Below are positions 36,757 to 47,714 of a DNA stretch of 64,000 nucleotides, piece by piece. A model generated the notes under the pieces. That model was not told the origin of the DNA. It was given only the letters and a program-made list of their open reading frames with translations, and did not search any database. Numbering within the stretch: the first letter of the stretch is position 1; every line of letters begins with the position of its first letter. Origin of the DNA: Hoplostethus atlanticus (lineage: Eukaryota > Chordata > Actinopteri > Trachichthyiformes > Trachichthyidae); NCBI GenBank assembly GCA_034670405.1, contig JAXDDX010000001.1, positions 4,506,501-4,570,500 of the forward strand, read 5' to 3'. The position numbers and the translations under genes are program-made.

Positions 36757-36914
36757 GAAAATTGGGGCATCACGAATTTGAGTATTTTTCAATATTTTCC
36801 ACCACTTTGATTTCTTAAGACTTTTGATATGTTATGAAAATTGGGGCATCACGAATTTGAGTATTTTTCAATATTTTCCACCACTTTGATTTCTTAAGAC
36901 TTTTGATATGTTAT
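36757..36914 (+). repeat. 79-bp tandem duplication
   Basis: Two adjacent copies (36757-36835 and 36836-36914) starting GAAAATTGGGGCATCACG, identical by eye, overlapping the right TIR of the DNA transposon. Confidence 0.95.
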
Positions 36915-36998
36915 GAAGGACATATCTATGAGATTAGAACAGTTGAAAGATTTTCTGTTGCAATTTGTGGGAGGTCATATCGTATAATGCCTGTACTA
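36852..36998. repeat. right terminal inverted repeat of the DNA transposon
   Basis: Reverse complement of the left end with scattered mismatches. Its inner part overlaps the 79-bp tandem duplication. Confidence 0.8.
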
Positions 36999-36999
36999 T

Positions 37000-39541
37000 A
37001 TGGAGAGTATAGGGGTCATCAGCAGAGTGGAGGAACCTACGGAATGGTGCTCAGGCATGGTGGTGGTGCCTAAAAAGACCATGGACCTGAGAATATGCGT
37101 CGACCTCACCAATCTGAATGAGTCCGTATGCAGGGAAAAATACATCCTTCCCTCAGTTGAACAGACCCTAGTCTCACTAGGAGGAGCCAAGATTTTCAGC
37201 AAGCTCGATGCTAACATGGGCTTCTGGCAAATCCCTCTGGCAGAGGAGTCAGCAAAACTGACTACTTTTATCACACCGTTTGGGCGGTTCTACTTCAACA
37301 GACTGCCGTTCGGGATAGCCTCTGCACCTGAACATTTCCAGAATCGTATGGTCACAGAGGTCATAGAGGGGTTGCAAGGGCGTGGTCTGTCATATGGACG
37401 ATGTGTTAGTCTGGGGGGGTACGCAGGAGGAACACGACTCCCGACTACATGCTGTCCTGGGGAAGATGGTAAAGGCGGGCAATGACTCTACATATGGAGA
37501 AATGTGAACTGTCAAAGAAGGAAGTAAAGTTCCTCGGTCACATTATCTCGGATCAAGGAGTGAAGCCAGACCCAGCCAAAACAGCAGCAGTCAGAGGAAT
37601 GGCTGAGCCAACTAACGTCAGTGAGCTACGCAGCTTTCTTGGAATGGTGAATCAACTCGGAAAGTTCATTCCACAGCTCGCTGAGAAGGACAAAGCCCTC
37701 AGAGACTTGCTTTCAAGAAAGAACTGCTGGCTCTGGGGAGTCGATCAAGTCGCAGCCTTCAATAGACTGAAGGAAGAGCTCTCATCCGCACCTGTGTTGG
37801 CCCTGTATGATCCCAACCGGGACATCAAAGTATCGGCTGACGCATCTTCATTTGGGCTGGGAGCAGTCCTACTTCAAAAGTGGACAGATGAATGGAGGCC
37901 TGTAGCCTACGCATCGAGGTCTCTCTCACCTGTTGAGCAGAGATATGCGCAGGTCGAGAAGGAGGCTCTTGGGCTCACATGGGCATGTGAAAGATTCAGA
38001 GACTTTCTTATAGGTCAGCACTTCGAACTAGAGACTGATCATAAACCCCTCCTGAGCCTTCTGGGAGCCCTAAGCTCTGGATGCCTTACCTCCACGAATA
38101 CAACGTTTCAGGATGAGACTCATGAGATACTCCTACACAGTCTCTCATGTACCCGGAAAGGAGTTGTGGACAGCAGACACGCTATCCCGTGCACCACTGT
38201 GTGCCAGCACAACAGACAAAGAGCTCATGGAGAGCACGAATATCTATGTCGACAGTATTATGGAGAACCTCCCTGGGGAGTGACTCCTATCTGGATAACC
38301 TAAGAGCGCAGCTTGCAGCAGATAGCTGTGTGCTCCAGCGTCATGAGCATGTGCCGAGATGGATGGCCCTGAAAACAGCAGCTGTGACGGTCCTCTGAAA
38401 CTGTATTGGGCAGAGCGCGCTTTCCTCACTGTGTATGATAGTCTACTGCTAAAAGGAACAAGGCTTGTTATTCCCAGCAGCCATGAGGAACGATGTCCTC
38501 ACCAAAATACACGAGGGTCATCAAGGCGTAGTAAAATGCAGAGAGAGGGCACGACAAAGTGTGTGGTGGCCTGGCTTGAGCCAGCAACTGAATGAGCTTG
38601 TTCTGAACTGTAGGACATGCATCAAGGAACGCACGAACCACACAGAGCCTCTCATCACAACAGATCTCCCAGAGAGACCCTGGCAGAAGCTGGGGGCAGA
38701 TCTGTTTACCCTGAAAAGCAAGACATATTTGCTGGTAGTGGACTATTATTCAAGGTACGTGGAAATTGCTAATCTTTCCCTCACAAAGTCCACTGACATC
38801 ACAGTCCATCTTAAATCCATATTTGCTCGCCATGGGGTGCCGGAGACACTCATTACAGACAACGGCCCACAGTTCTCAGCAGGCACTTTCTCAACCTTTG
38901 CTACAAAGTATGGATTCAAACATGTTACCAGCAGCCCTAGGTTCCCACAAAGCAACGGAGAGGCTGAACACGCAGTCCAGACTGTGAAGAACCTCCTCAA
39001 GAAGGCTGAAGATCCTTACCTTGCTTTGTTGGCATATCGGTCTACTCCACTTCAGAATCGCAGCAGCCCAGCTCAGCTACTCATGGGACGCCAGCTGAGG
39101 ACCACCGTGCCAATGCTTCCATCACTTCTAAACCCATCTCTCCCCACCAACACCATTGTCATTGAGAGAGAAAAAGAGAGAAGGGACGCAGACCGGAGAC
39201 GGTTCAACGAGCGCCACCGGACATATGAACTCAACAAACTTCCACCCGGTCAAGAAGTTTGGGTGACGGATGCTAAAGTCACAGGGACTGTGGTTGGAGA
39301 ACACACAACACCACGGTCATACGTGGTGGATGTGCCGCACGGGACTGTTCGTAGGAATCACCGCCACCTTATTCCTATGGGCGGGTCTGAGAAACACGGT
39401 ACCACTCTGGAGAGTCCTCGAGTACCGGTGCCCGTTCCAGTCTCTCCCCCAAAACCACTTCAACCCAGGATCAGCACAGTACCTGTTACACCCAGAACTA
39501 GATCTGGGAGACAAATTGTGAAACCACAAAGACTGGACTAG
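37000..39541 (+). pseudogene. broken gypsy pol (RT, RNase H, integrase)
   Basis: Coding similarity lies in several frames. RT is at 37000-37375 (KLDANMGFWQIPLAEESAKL). The catalytic MDD motif follows in another frame near 37400. The RT end and RNase H are in the frame 37482-38065 (EKCELSKKEVKFLGHI, KVSADASSFGLGAVL). Another shift occurs near 38065-38100, then integrase is open at 38465-39541. The integrase has an HHCC-type zinc end (HEGH ... CRTC) and the three acidic positions in GADLF, TDNGPQFS and PQSNGEAEH. At least three frameshifts make the pol non-functional. Confidence 0.85.
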
Positions 39542-39740
39542 ACTGAAAAAATGTTATGTTACTCCTGATTTGCATATGTCTGAGATAGACTGTTGAAAAG
39601 AAAACAAAAGTTATATATTGAGCTATGGCTATGGTTTATCATTATCACCATTTTAAGAGGCCTGCTAAGGTTATGGAAAAAATGAGGTCTAGAATGTTTT
39701 TTTTAGAAATTGTTTTCTTTACTCAAAAAGGGAGATGAGG

Positions 39741-39944
39741 TGTAAACTGAATATCTATCTACCCATGTGAATGGTTTAGCCTGCCCTATATTTGGTTTAG
39801 CCCATGTTAAGGAATAAAAGGGGCAAGGGGGAAGCCTTCTGGCGCTTCTGTATTAGCATGTACGAAGAAGACGTGTTATTAAAGCAAGCTCTTGGTACAC
39901 ACCTTCGTAGAGTGAACTCACGTTATTAATTAGATAACACGACA
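39741..39944 (+). repeat. gypsy 3' LTR, 204 bp
   Basis: It begins TGTAAACTGAATATC directly after the polypurine stretch and ends AACACGACA, giving TG...CA. An AATAAAAG motif at about 39812 could act as TATA-like or polyadenylation sequence. It ends 78 bp before the slc27a2-a ATG. Confidence 0.7.
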
Positions 39945-40022
39945 CCATACGCACTAGACTTTAGATCTGTACCTTGGTTCACGAACATAGAGCCCAAGTC
40001 CTTGAACGTTTCACGGATCAAC

Positions 40023-43000
40023 ATGTTCTTCTGGATAGTGTGTGCAGGGATTTTGCTAGGACTTTTAATTCGCTATCCTTACTTTTTACAGGATGTCCAA
40101 CACACCATCACGGCGGCAAAAGTAAGACGCCGTCTGTCGAAATACGTGGAGAAAAACCACACCATCTTAAACTGTTTTTTAGACGCCGTGAAGACTCAGC
40201 CACACAAGCCGTTCATTCGTTTCAACGATGAAACTCACTCGTACCGGGACGCTGATATTCAGAGTAACAAAGTTGCAAGAGCGTTGCTGCAAAGTGGTCT
40301 CGTGAAACAGGATGATACAGTTGCACTATTTTTTGGAAATGAGCCGTTTTTCATCTGGTGCTGGCTAGGCTTGTTTAAGATAGGGTGCCCCGCTGCGTTT
40401 CTAAACTACAATTTGAGATCTAAATCGTTATTACATTGCTTCAAATGCACCGGAGCGCAAATACTGATTGCCGCCGAAGGTATGGTTTGCATTTCTATCA
40501 GTGGTCATTCCAGATATTTTTAATTCGCTCAGTTGCAAGAGAAAACACTATTTTATTATTTTGATTTCCCAGAATTACAGGACGCCGTTGAAGAGATCCT
40601 GCCAAGTCTGTTGGAGCAGAACGTCACTGTTTTCATTATGGCTGACAACTGCAAAACTTCAGGCATGGAGAGCTTCAAAGACAAAATCAACCAAGCCTCT
40701 TGTGAGCCGATACCAAGTGGCGTAAAGTCAAATCTAACATTGCTGAGTCCAGCAGTGTACATATACACATCAGGCACAACAGGTAAGCGATTTCAACTAC
40801 TAATTACATGTCATTTAGCAGACGCTTTTTTTTTTTTTAATCCAAAGCGACTTACAAAGGTGATAGTTGGTACTATCTGGGGATTGAACCTACAACCCTG
40901 AGAAATCATGCGCTGCTGACTGAGCTGTCCCGGCCCTCATTTAAAGTGAGCTGTGATTATGTTCTTCTTTCAAAGGGCTACCAAAAGCAGCAATAATTAA
41001 CCACCGTAGAGTCTTGGGCCTGTCTTTAATACTGTCTACAGTAGGAGTGAAGTCAGATGATGTGATCTACACTAGCCTCCCTCTTTATCACAGTGCGGGG
41101 TTTATAGGATGCACTGGAGCCATTGAAAGGGGTAGGCACATTTTTACTTTTGATTTATTAATAAATGATTCAAAATGTTTGTAAACAGCATCAGGGATGC
41201 AGGTTTTGTCAAGATGGCTATCTAATTATCCTTTTATTCTGTCCTTAGGTAGCACAGTTGTTTTGAAAAGTAAATTTTCTACATCTAGCTTTTGGGAGGA
41301 CTGCAGAAAGTTTGATGTTACTGTCATACAATACATAGGTGAAACTATGCGTTATCTCTGCAACACACCAAAGGTACGTATGTCTAGAGCACTTAGCATT
41401 TCTGCCACCGTGACCCTGTTATGGTCACCAGAAATGAAAGGACTGTGGCTCATGATGTGTCTTACAATGTCTTTTCCCCATTTTTCTCTGACAGAAACAC
41501 AATGATCGAAGCCACAAAGTACGAATTGCAATAGGCAATGGGGTCAGACCAAATGTTTGGAGAGATTTCATAAACCGCTTTGGAAACGTCCAAATCAAAG
41601 AGCTGTATGGCGCAACTGAAGGGAATGTATATTTTGTGAATTACACTGGCAAAATCGGTGCTATTGGACGGCAAAACTTTTTTCACAAGGTAAAGGTCAA
41701 CTTTTCATTCAACGTTGTGAGGAAAAGTTTGTTTTGTACTGATTAAGCAATATATTTGGCTTTGTTTGCAGATGTTCTTCCCTTATGCTCTGATCAAATA
41801 TGACGCAGAAAAGGAGGAGCCTTTGAGGGATTCATCAGGTTTCTGCTTAGAGGTTGCTAAAGGTGGTACTTTTTGATAGCATACTTTTTGATATTTCCAT
41901 GCATCCCATGACTGGGATGTCATCGGTCATCTGTTCATCAGTCTTATGGCTTGGGGGTAGACTGCTGTCTCGGAGCCTTATTTGTCCGAGAGCCAATGCT
42001 CCGGTACTGTTTGCCCAATGGCAGCAGAGCAAACAGTCTGTGGGCTGGGTGACTGGGGTCATTGGTGATTTTCAGGGCCTTCCTCTGGCACCGCCTGATA
42101 TAGAGGTCCTGTGTGGCAGGTAGCTCAGCCCCAGTGATGTACTTGGCCGTCCGCACCACCCTCTGCAGCGTTTTGCGGCCGAGGGCTGTGCTGTTGCCAT
42201 ACCAGGCGGCGATGCACCCAGTCAGGATGCTCTCAATGGTACAGCTGTAGAACTTGCGGAGGATCTTGGGGCTCATACCAAATCTCTTCAGTCATAAGGC
42301 TTATGTGCAAATAGGCTGAACATTTTATTTTTGTAAAACAACACACACACTCTTCATTTTGCACATCCATCCAACATCAAAGTTTACTATCCCTGTACTA
42401 AAGCTAAACATTTATGTTTTCCCCAGGTGAGTCTGGACTTCTGGTATCTCAGATAACACAGAAGGCACCATTTGTTGGTTATGCAAGAGACCTACAGCAG
42501 ACTCAGAAGAAAAAGCTAGATAATGTCTTCAAGAAAGGAGACATGTACTTTAACACCGGTGACCTGCTACGTGTTGATGAAGATAATTTCATCTATTTTC
42601 AGGATCGTATGGGAGACACTTACAGGTGATTTCATCATGTGTTTCAGTCACCTAATACTGAATCAGTATCACCTGATACAAGTGCAACTTAAAATATTGA
42701 CTGCAGATAGCCTTGAAACCTTGAAATCTTTTTATGAGCAGATGGAAAGGAGAGAATGTGGCTACAAATGAGGTGTCTGACATAATCACAGGGGCTGACT
42801 GTATTGAAGAAGCCAATGTGTATGGAGTCAATGTGCCAGGTAATTTCACCTTGCTCTTTATTATTTTTCTTTACGAGTGCAGCAGCAAAAAAGTAGGTGG
42901 AAATATTAAAGATTTTTTCCTTAATGTAATGTGTAATCTGTCTCTGCCTGGGAGGAATTTGCCATTCATTTAGTTCACATCATATGTCTTTTATAATTCA

Positions 43001-43463
43001 ACTTTTTCAAGGCCAAGAGGGGAGGGCTGGAATGGCTGCTGTTATTTTAAGAGATGGAGAGAAGTTTGACTGCCGAGGCATTTTCAAGCATGTAGAAAAC
43101 CTCCTGCCGACCTATGCCAGACCACGTTTTATAAGGATTCAGGTACATTTATTCCTCCTCAGTCAATTTAATTTTTTTACAAAGAATTTCGACAGTTCAA
43201 GCTTTGATGTTTCAAGCATTAAATTGATCTTGAAATGCAACAGGATTGTTTCCCCAAATGATTCACAGAATTGTTATTGATTACAGAATTCCTTGGAAGT
43301 TACAGGCACGTTCAAGCAGTTGAAGGTGAAGTTGGTGGAACAGGGATTCAACCCAAATGAAATAACGGACCCACTGTACTTTCTAGATGAAATGGAGAGG
43401 AATTATGTCCCACTTACACAGGACATATTCACTTCAGTTATATCAGGGAAATGCAAAATTTAA
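40023..43463 (+). CDS. SLC27A2: very-long-chain acyl-CoA synthetase / fatty acid transport protein 2, copy a
   Basis: FATP2 activates very-long- and long-chain fatty acids to acyl-CoA with ATP and promotes their uptake; it sits in ER, peroxisomal and plasma membranes. Ten exons: 40023-40479, 40573-40782, 40976-41131, 41249-41373, 41495-41689, 41772-41862, 42427-42625, 42742-42839, 43012-43142, 43287-43463. Total 1839 nt, 612 aa (human 620). The N-terminus holds one hydrophobic segment (residues 2-22). The AMP-binding motif [14 protein letters not shown] spans exons 2-3. YGATEGN is in exon 5, and the FATP signature [20 protein letters not shown] is in exon 7, followed by RWKGENVAT. All introns are GT-AG. 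The ATG at 40023 is the first in frame. The C-terminus is -CKI, unlike the -LKL I recall for human. A SINE and a LINE piece sit in introns 2 and 6. Confidence 0.95.
40801..40936 (-). mobile_element. tRNA-derived SINE with L2-type tail (HE1/V-SINE-like)
   Basis: On the minus strand it starts GGGCCGGGACAGCTCAGTCA (tRNA-like box A region), carries a box-B-like GGTTCAATCCC, and ends with GTAAGTCGCTTTGGAT, AGCGTCTGCTAAATGACATG. It lies in intron 2 of slc27a2-a, antisense to the gene. A T-run of about 13 interrupts the tail. Confidence 0.75.
41880..42295 (-). mobile_element. non-LTR retrotransposon fragment, RT C-terminal part
   Basis: The minus-strand frame 42276-41944 reads ...[20 protein letters not shown]... 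and [11 protein letters not shown]-like sequence, typical of the region after the fish LINE reverse transcriptase domain. It is open over about 110 codons but truncated at both ends. It lies in intron 6 of slc27a2-a, antisense. Confidence 0.7.
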
Positions 43464-43649
43464 AGGGGCTTTTTTCAAATCATCCACCAAAGACACAGCT
43501 TGCATGACCTATGTCTCTTAGAGGTTGATTTTATTGATTGATGTTTGTTGATTCATTGTGATTAGGTCAATATCCCTTTTTGTCTCCCCAATATGAATCA
43601 TATTTAATCTCAATTGTGCATAAGAATTTATTTCAAATCTTTAACTTAT

Positions 43650-43885
43650 GATGGATGGCACGCTGGCACAGTGCTTGCACTGCTGCCTCACAGCAAGAAG
43701 GTCCTGGGTTTGATTCCCGCCTGGGGCGCTGTTGACTCTGGGGTGCCCAGGTGGGTTATCTCCCAGGCCTTTCTGTGTGGAGTTTGTATGCTCTCCCCTG
43801 TGCTCACATGGGTCTCCTCCTATAAAAGAACCCCATCTAAAAACATGCAACATCCTGTCCTGTCCCTGACCACGACGAGGATCTA
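43650..43885 (+). mobile_element. tRNA-like SINE-type repeat
   Basis: The stretch GCACGCTGGCACAGTGCTTG, CTGCCTCACAGCAAGAAGG, then GGGTTTGATTCCCG has the A-box/B-box layout of a dispersed fish repeat. It is followed by its usual GGCCTTTCTGTGTGGAGTTT section. It lies about 190 bp after the slc27a2-a stop codon, possibly within its 3' UTR. The family name is uncertain. Confidence 0.6.
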
Positions 43886-44769
43886 GACTGTAATATGATA
43901 ATAAATGAATCTTCTTCTAAATAACCTTTATGAACATATTAATATAATGACATAAGCCACAAAATGAATGTTACACATTTTACACTATTTTCTTTAATTG
44001 GATGCAATTTCACCATGTCCCAGGTGCTGCTCAGTCAACTTCAATGAGTATAAGTGATTCAATTATACAATTTTCCTTAAACCAGTGATTGCCCAATTCA
44101 AGCCTCATTTATGTTGCGTTTCTCATAATGATATTGGACATTTTGTGTGTGTGTTGCTAAAATTGCTGTCCACCCTGTTGTAATGGAGTAAATGTCTCTT
44201 GATGAAGCCACAATGATATCTGCAATAATATCACAACCAGCATACACTTTGTATTTTATATTTTTCATCATACTATGTTTGTAATTGAGTTGGTAAAGCT
44301 TAACATATCTACTCTGTCAGGCTAAAATATGAAAGAAAAGAAAATATGATAAACAGAAAAAACAATGGTTCAAGACATTCAGGCTTAGTGTTTTGAAGTT
44401 TGCTCAATGTGCTTCGATGCCAATTGCAATCCTACAAGCACCTTATCAGTCTAGTTCATGAAGTGGAGCTCCGACAGAGAAGACTGGTACATCCCCCTTC
44501 ATTGAGCTGCTGTAGATTCCTTCCATTCACTCCAATGTAATTTTGGAGTCGGGTAGGTACACTGACTACAGGAAGTGACTCATCAAAACTTGCTAGCCGA
44601 AGGCACAGCATTTAAAGTTACATAGTGCAGGATTAACCTATGATGTTTTAAATGTTCCTAAAAGCTAAGCCATCTCTGCACCAGGGGGTCTTTGATCTAC
44701 GGCCGTAGAAGATGGAAGCAAGTCCAGTACATGGCATACATATTCTGGAAGTGGTGGATAAGAGAGTAG

Positions 44770-45840
44770 TGTCGTGGAAATTTGTCAAAGAAGTCAATTG
44801 CCACTGAAAGTTGTTTAAGCAGAGTGATCATTTAATCATGTTGCAGCATGGCGAGAAATCAGCACACAGCTCAAACAGCATTCAAGCATTTCTCTGCCCC
44901 TCTAAGAGTGAGCAGGATCTTTATACCTACAAGTTACATAAGCACCTTTAGGGTTACCTCAGGTCAAAACAGTGTTGGTGGACAAATCACTTGGAGACAT
45001 TCTGCTAGGCTTTAGGTCATCCTCTAGTTAACATGAAGCATCAGTATCCTTGAAGCAAGCATTAATTCCTTTAGGAACTTTACATGAATCAAATACAGCA
45101 TGGCATATATGTGCTGCAACTACTACTACTGTTAATACATATGTGTACTACTACTATTTCATGTCATGCAGTATATTAAAGTTTTCTTCCACATTCCCCC
45201 CTTTTGTCCTCTCTATGACAACATCCACATACTGTAAAACTTTATAAACAGGAGTTGAAAACCTTCTGGGGAAATGATCACTCAATGTCACACAGTTGCT
45301 GAAATGCTATAATCTCATTACCTTCAGGATAACAGTCATCTGGCTGATCCAATAGTACCACCGTAGTGACACAAGAGGCCCTGCACCTTGCACAAACTTA
45401 CCACATGATAGTATTGTCATAATCACAAGAATGTACATCATCCCTATGGCCAGCCACTCAACTATGGTCATTAACCCTTTCCCCATCAGATCTGATATCC
45501 AACCAAATGGTGAAAGGAAAGGTGAAGGCAAAGTGTCATGGGCTACAGTTTCCATATGGTGAATTATCTGTGACATAGAGACATTCATTTTCATTCCGGT
45601 ACAAACAATGCACAGACCCCTCCATGGGCAGCCAGGAGATCATCTGAAGCAGCCATCGTAGCGTGCCACCACCACAATTGACCCTAAGAGCCTGTGGAAA
45701 ATGCAGTAGTACCCATCAAGAACTTCTGCTCGTCCTAGACAACAACGTTCACCGCAACAGACAACAAACCCAAGTTGACAAAAGACGGCACGTCGATCAG
45801 TCCGGACCGGGCCCTGCGTCACATTTTGACATAATGTAGG
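44770..45840 (-). mobile_element. endogenous retrovirus fragment: end of env, polypurine tract, 3' LTR
   Basis: Read on the minus strand: a coding remnant at about 45600-45307 has a long hydrophobic span like a retroviral transmembrane subunit, with a cytoplasmic tail. It is followed by a purine-only tract (complement of 45194-45211, GAGAGGACAAAAGGGGGG apart from one C) and then a 424-bp LTR (45193-44770) that begins TGTGGAAG and ends TTCCACGACA. The LTR has a TATAAAG box (complement of 44919-44925) and an ATTAAA signal (complement of 44831-44836). Gag, pol, most of env and the 5' LTR are absent, so it cannot make virus. The outer env limit near 45840 is approximate. Confidence 0.62.
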
Positions 45841-47714
45841 AATATATTTTCTTGTGTTCAGACACGTCGTGTGTATACGTATATTTTTATTTATTTATTT
45901 GTGTGTGCATGCACGGGTGTTTATCACACACTGCAGCTGCTTGTGTGTGTGGTGCGCGCGCCTATCAGTTTCTGTGAATGTCGTTCACTCTGGTCCAATC
46001 ACACGAAGCGTAATGTCATTGCTATGACAACGGGCTGCCACTGTCAGTCAGTGTTGCCAACTTTTTTGCGACTATATTATTAAAAGGCTACTAGCGACAC
46101 CTCTAGTTACGTTTTGAAACAACAGTGGCCAGTCTGATCACAACAACCTCCTCCGCTCGAGCAGGGAGAGAGGGGAGGGGCCTGTCAGCGGGTCCCGAGT
46201 CTCACTGCACACACACGTGCCTCCAGCTCACTGGACAGCCGCTGATACTGATTCATTATAACGAGGTTTGGTCTTTGTAAATACGTAAATAGTTAGTTTG
46301 ACATTTTCTCATTTGCCCTAACAAGTTCTGTTTCTGGCTCAACCTTGTAAATATGTGCAAAGCAATCTGATTCTGTCTAATAATTTCTAATAGTTTGATC
46401 TCCCCTTTGATAAAGAAACTAAAAACAGAAACAAAACAAACAACCTGGAAATCCTTTGCGATTATATGCCAAAATTAGTATTAGAAAATCCCCCAAGTTA
46501 CATCACAATAAAGGAATGCATGACGCCTTTTGGATGCCTGGGTTGGGTTTGGGGCTTCTCTGATGCAGAAGTAGTGGTTACATTTTGGTTAAGTAGTTAT
46601 GGACAAGTTATAGACTTTGATTTATGTCAGTGCATTTTGCTGGCATTGTTCTGGACGCCTGGCCTTGTGTAAAGTTCGTAAGTGGACGTTAAATAAGAAA
46701 GTTTGAGTACCCCTGGTCTAGGTGGTACTGTCATCTTACAGGCTCCTGACCCTCTCTCCTTCACCATCTCTCTATAGCCCTGGAGCTGAACATGCAGGGG
46801 AATACAAGAGTGAATATCTTCTACCTCGCTGACAATGTATTTTATCGTTTGTTAGTAGTCTTAGTAAATATAGTGTATATAAGTTTTATTTATTATCTTT
46901 ATTGTTTTGCTGTCATTCCTTCCTCTAATGTATTGCAGTGGTTGGTGACCAGGTGGCTATTATGTTCTGGAGCTCGAGACTGTTTGTACATAATGCAGAC
47001 TGAAATGTCAGCTAACTTCAGCAATAAAGCCTGCACAAAATAAAATGCTGAGTGCCTCAATGTTTTACCAGAGATATTATTTTGAAGATGTCATTGGACT
47101 ATCTGAAAGATAACTCTGTATCAGTTCATGTGCACAGACGTGTAGCAACACTACTTTCCAAGCCACTAGATAAATTATCTGACCATGCGTCATGGCAAAT
47201 TGATACGATGGTCCTGGATACAAGGGCTGCTTCCTCGCCACAGCTTCTCCTCTCACAGTCTGTGGGTCAACTTTGTTTTGGATTTAGTTATGCTTCCCTA
47301 GCTCAGTTTGCGGATTTAAGCAGCGGGTTGCCATGTTCACTGAGTCGGTAAATTAATGAATGAACGTGCGGTCGGTGCTGTCACTGGTCGGTGTACTTCC
47401 CCATACTTCTCGTTGTGTCCGCTCATCTCTCTGTCAAACCAGATTGTGGAGAATAACAGGAGTGGTCAATGTAGCTTTAACGTCTTGGGAAATGAGTGCA
47501 ACTGGAAGAAAACAGTGGATTTGAAAACTATGCATCTGGCAACCAGAAAACATTCTTGAAAGGAGGAGGAGGAAGGAGGACCGCCGGGCCAATCACGGAT
47601 ACCGCCTGTTGACCCAAGTCGTGTGCTTGAACTTTGTCACTATTTTCTCCTGAACCAGGTTTTTCACTACCATTAATCCCTAGTGACAAATGCTGGCGTA
47701 GTCTGCTCTCCAAC
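45841..47714. other. region upstream of slc27a2 copy b
   Basis: It holds a GT/GC alternating stretch (about 45899-45961), a possible repeat start near 46050 (GTGTTGCCAACTTTTTTGCG), and AATAAA motifs near 47021-47040. No exon is recognised. The promoter and 5' UTR of copy b must lie in the right part, but no core element stands out. Confidence 0.45.

Larger units (their letters stand above)
33977..36998 (-). mobile_element. 3.0-kb DNA transposon with long TIRs, unfamiliar family
   Basis: The outermost bases are TAGTACAGGCATT at the left end and its reverse complement at the right end. Similarity between the two ends continues inward for about 145 bp (CCTCCCACAAATTGCAACAG, then AAAAGTCTTAAGA, then AAGTGGTGGAAA), with a ~10-bp indel. 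The single sizeable gene lies on the minus strand (34421-35779). No obvious target-site duplication beyond a possible TA: the flanks are gypsy gag on the left and gypsy reverse transcriptase on the right, with the intervening gypsy sequence missing. I do not recognise a DDE/D transposase in the remaining ORF. Confidence 0.75.
36999..39944 (+). mobile_element. Ty3/gypsy retrotransposon, pol 3' half plus 3' LTR
   Basis: The remnant starts inside reverse transcriptase and runs through RNase H and integrase to a polypurine stretch (AAAAAGGGAGATGAGG, 39725-39740) and a 3' LTR. The 5' half of the element is missing. No env frame is present, so this is a retrotransposon rather than a provirus. Confidence 0.88.

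Noticed and set aside
43650-43720. Possible tRNA gene
   Set aside because: A-box and B-box are present but the cloverleaf is poor and the downstream sequence matches a dispersed repeat, so it was called a SINE-type element.
47052-47351. 99-codon plus-strand frame upstream of slc27a2-b
   Set aside because: No recognisable homology, no splice context, and low confidence that it is more than chance or repeat-derived.
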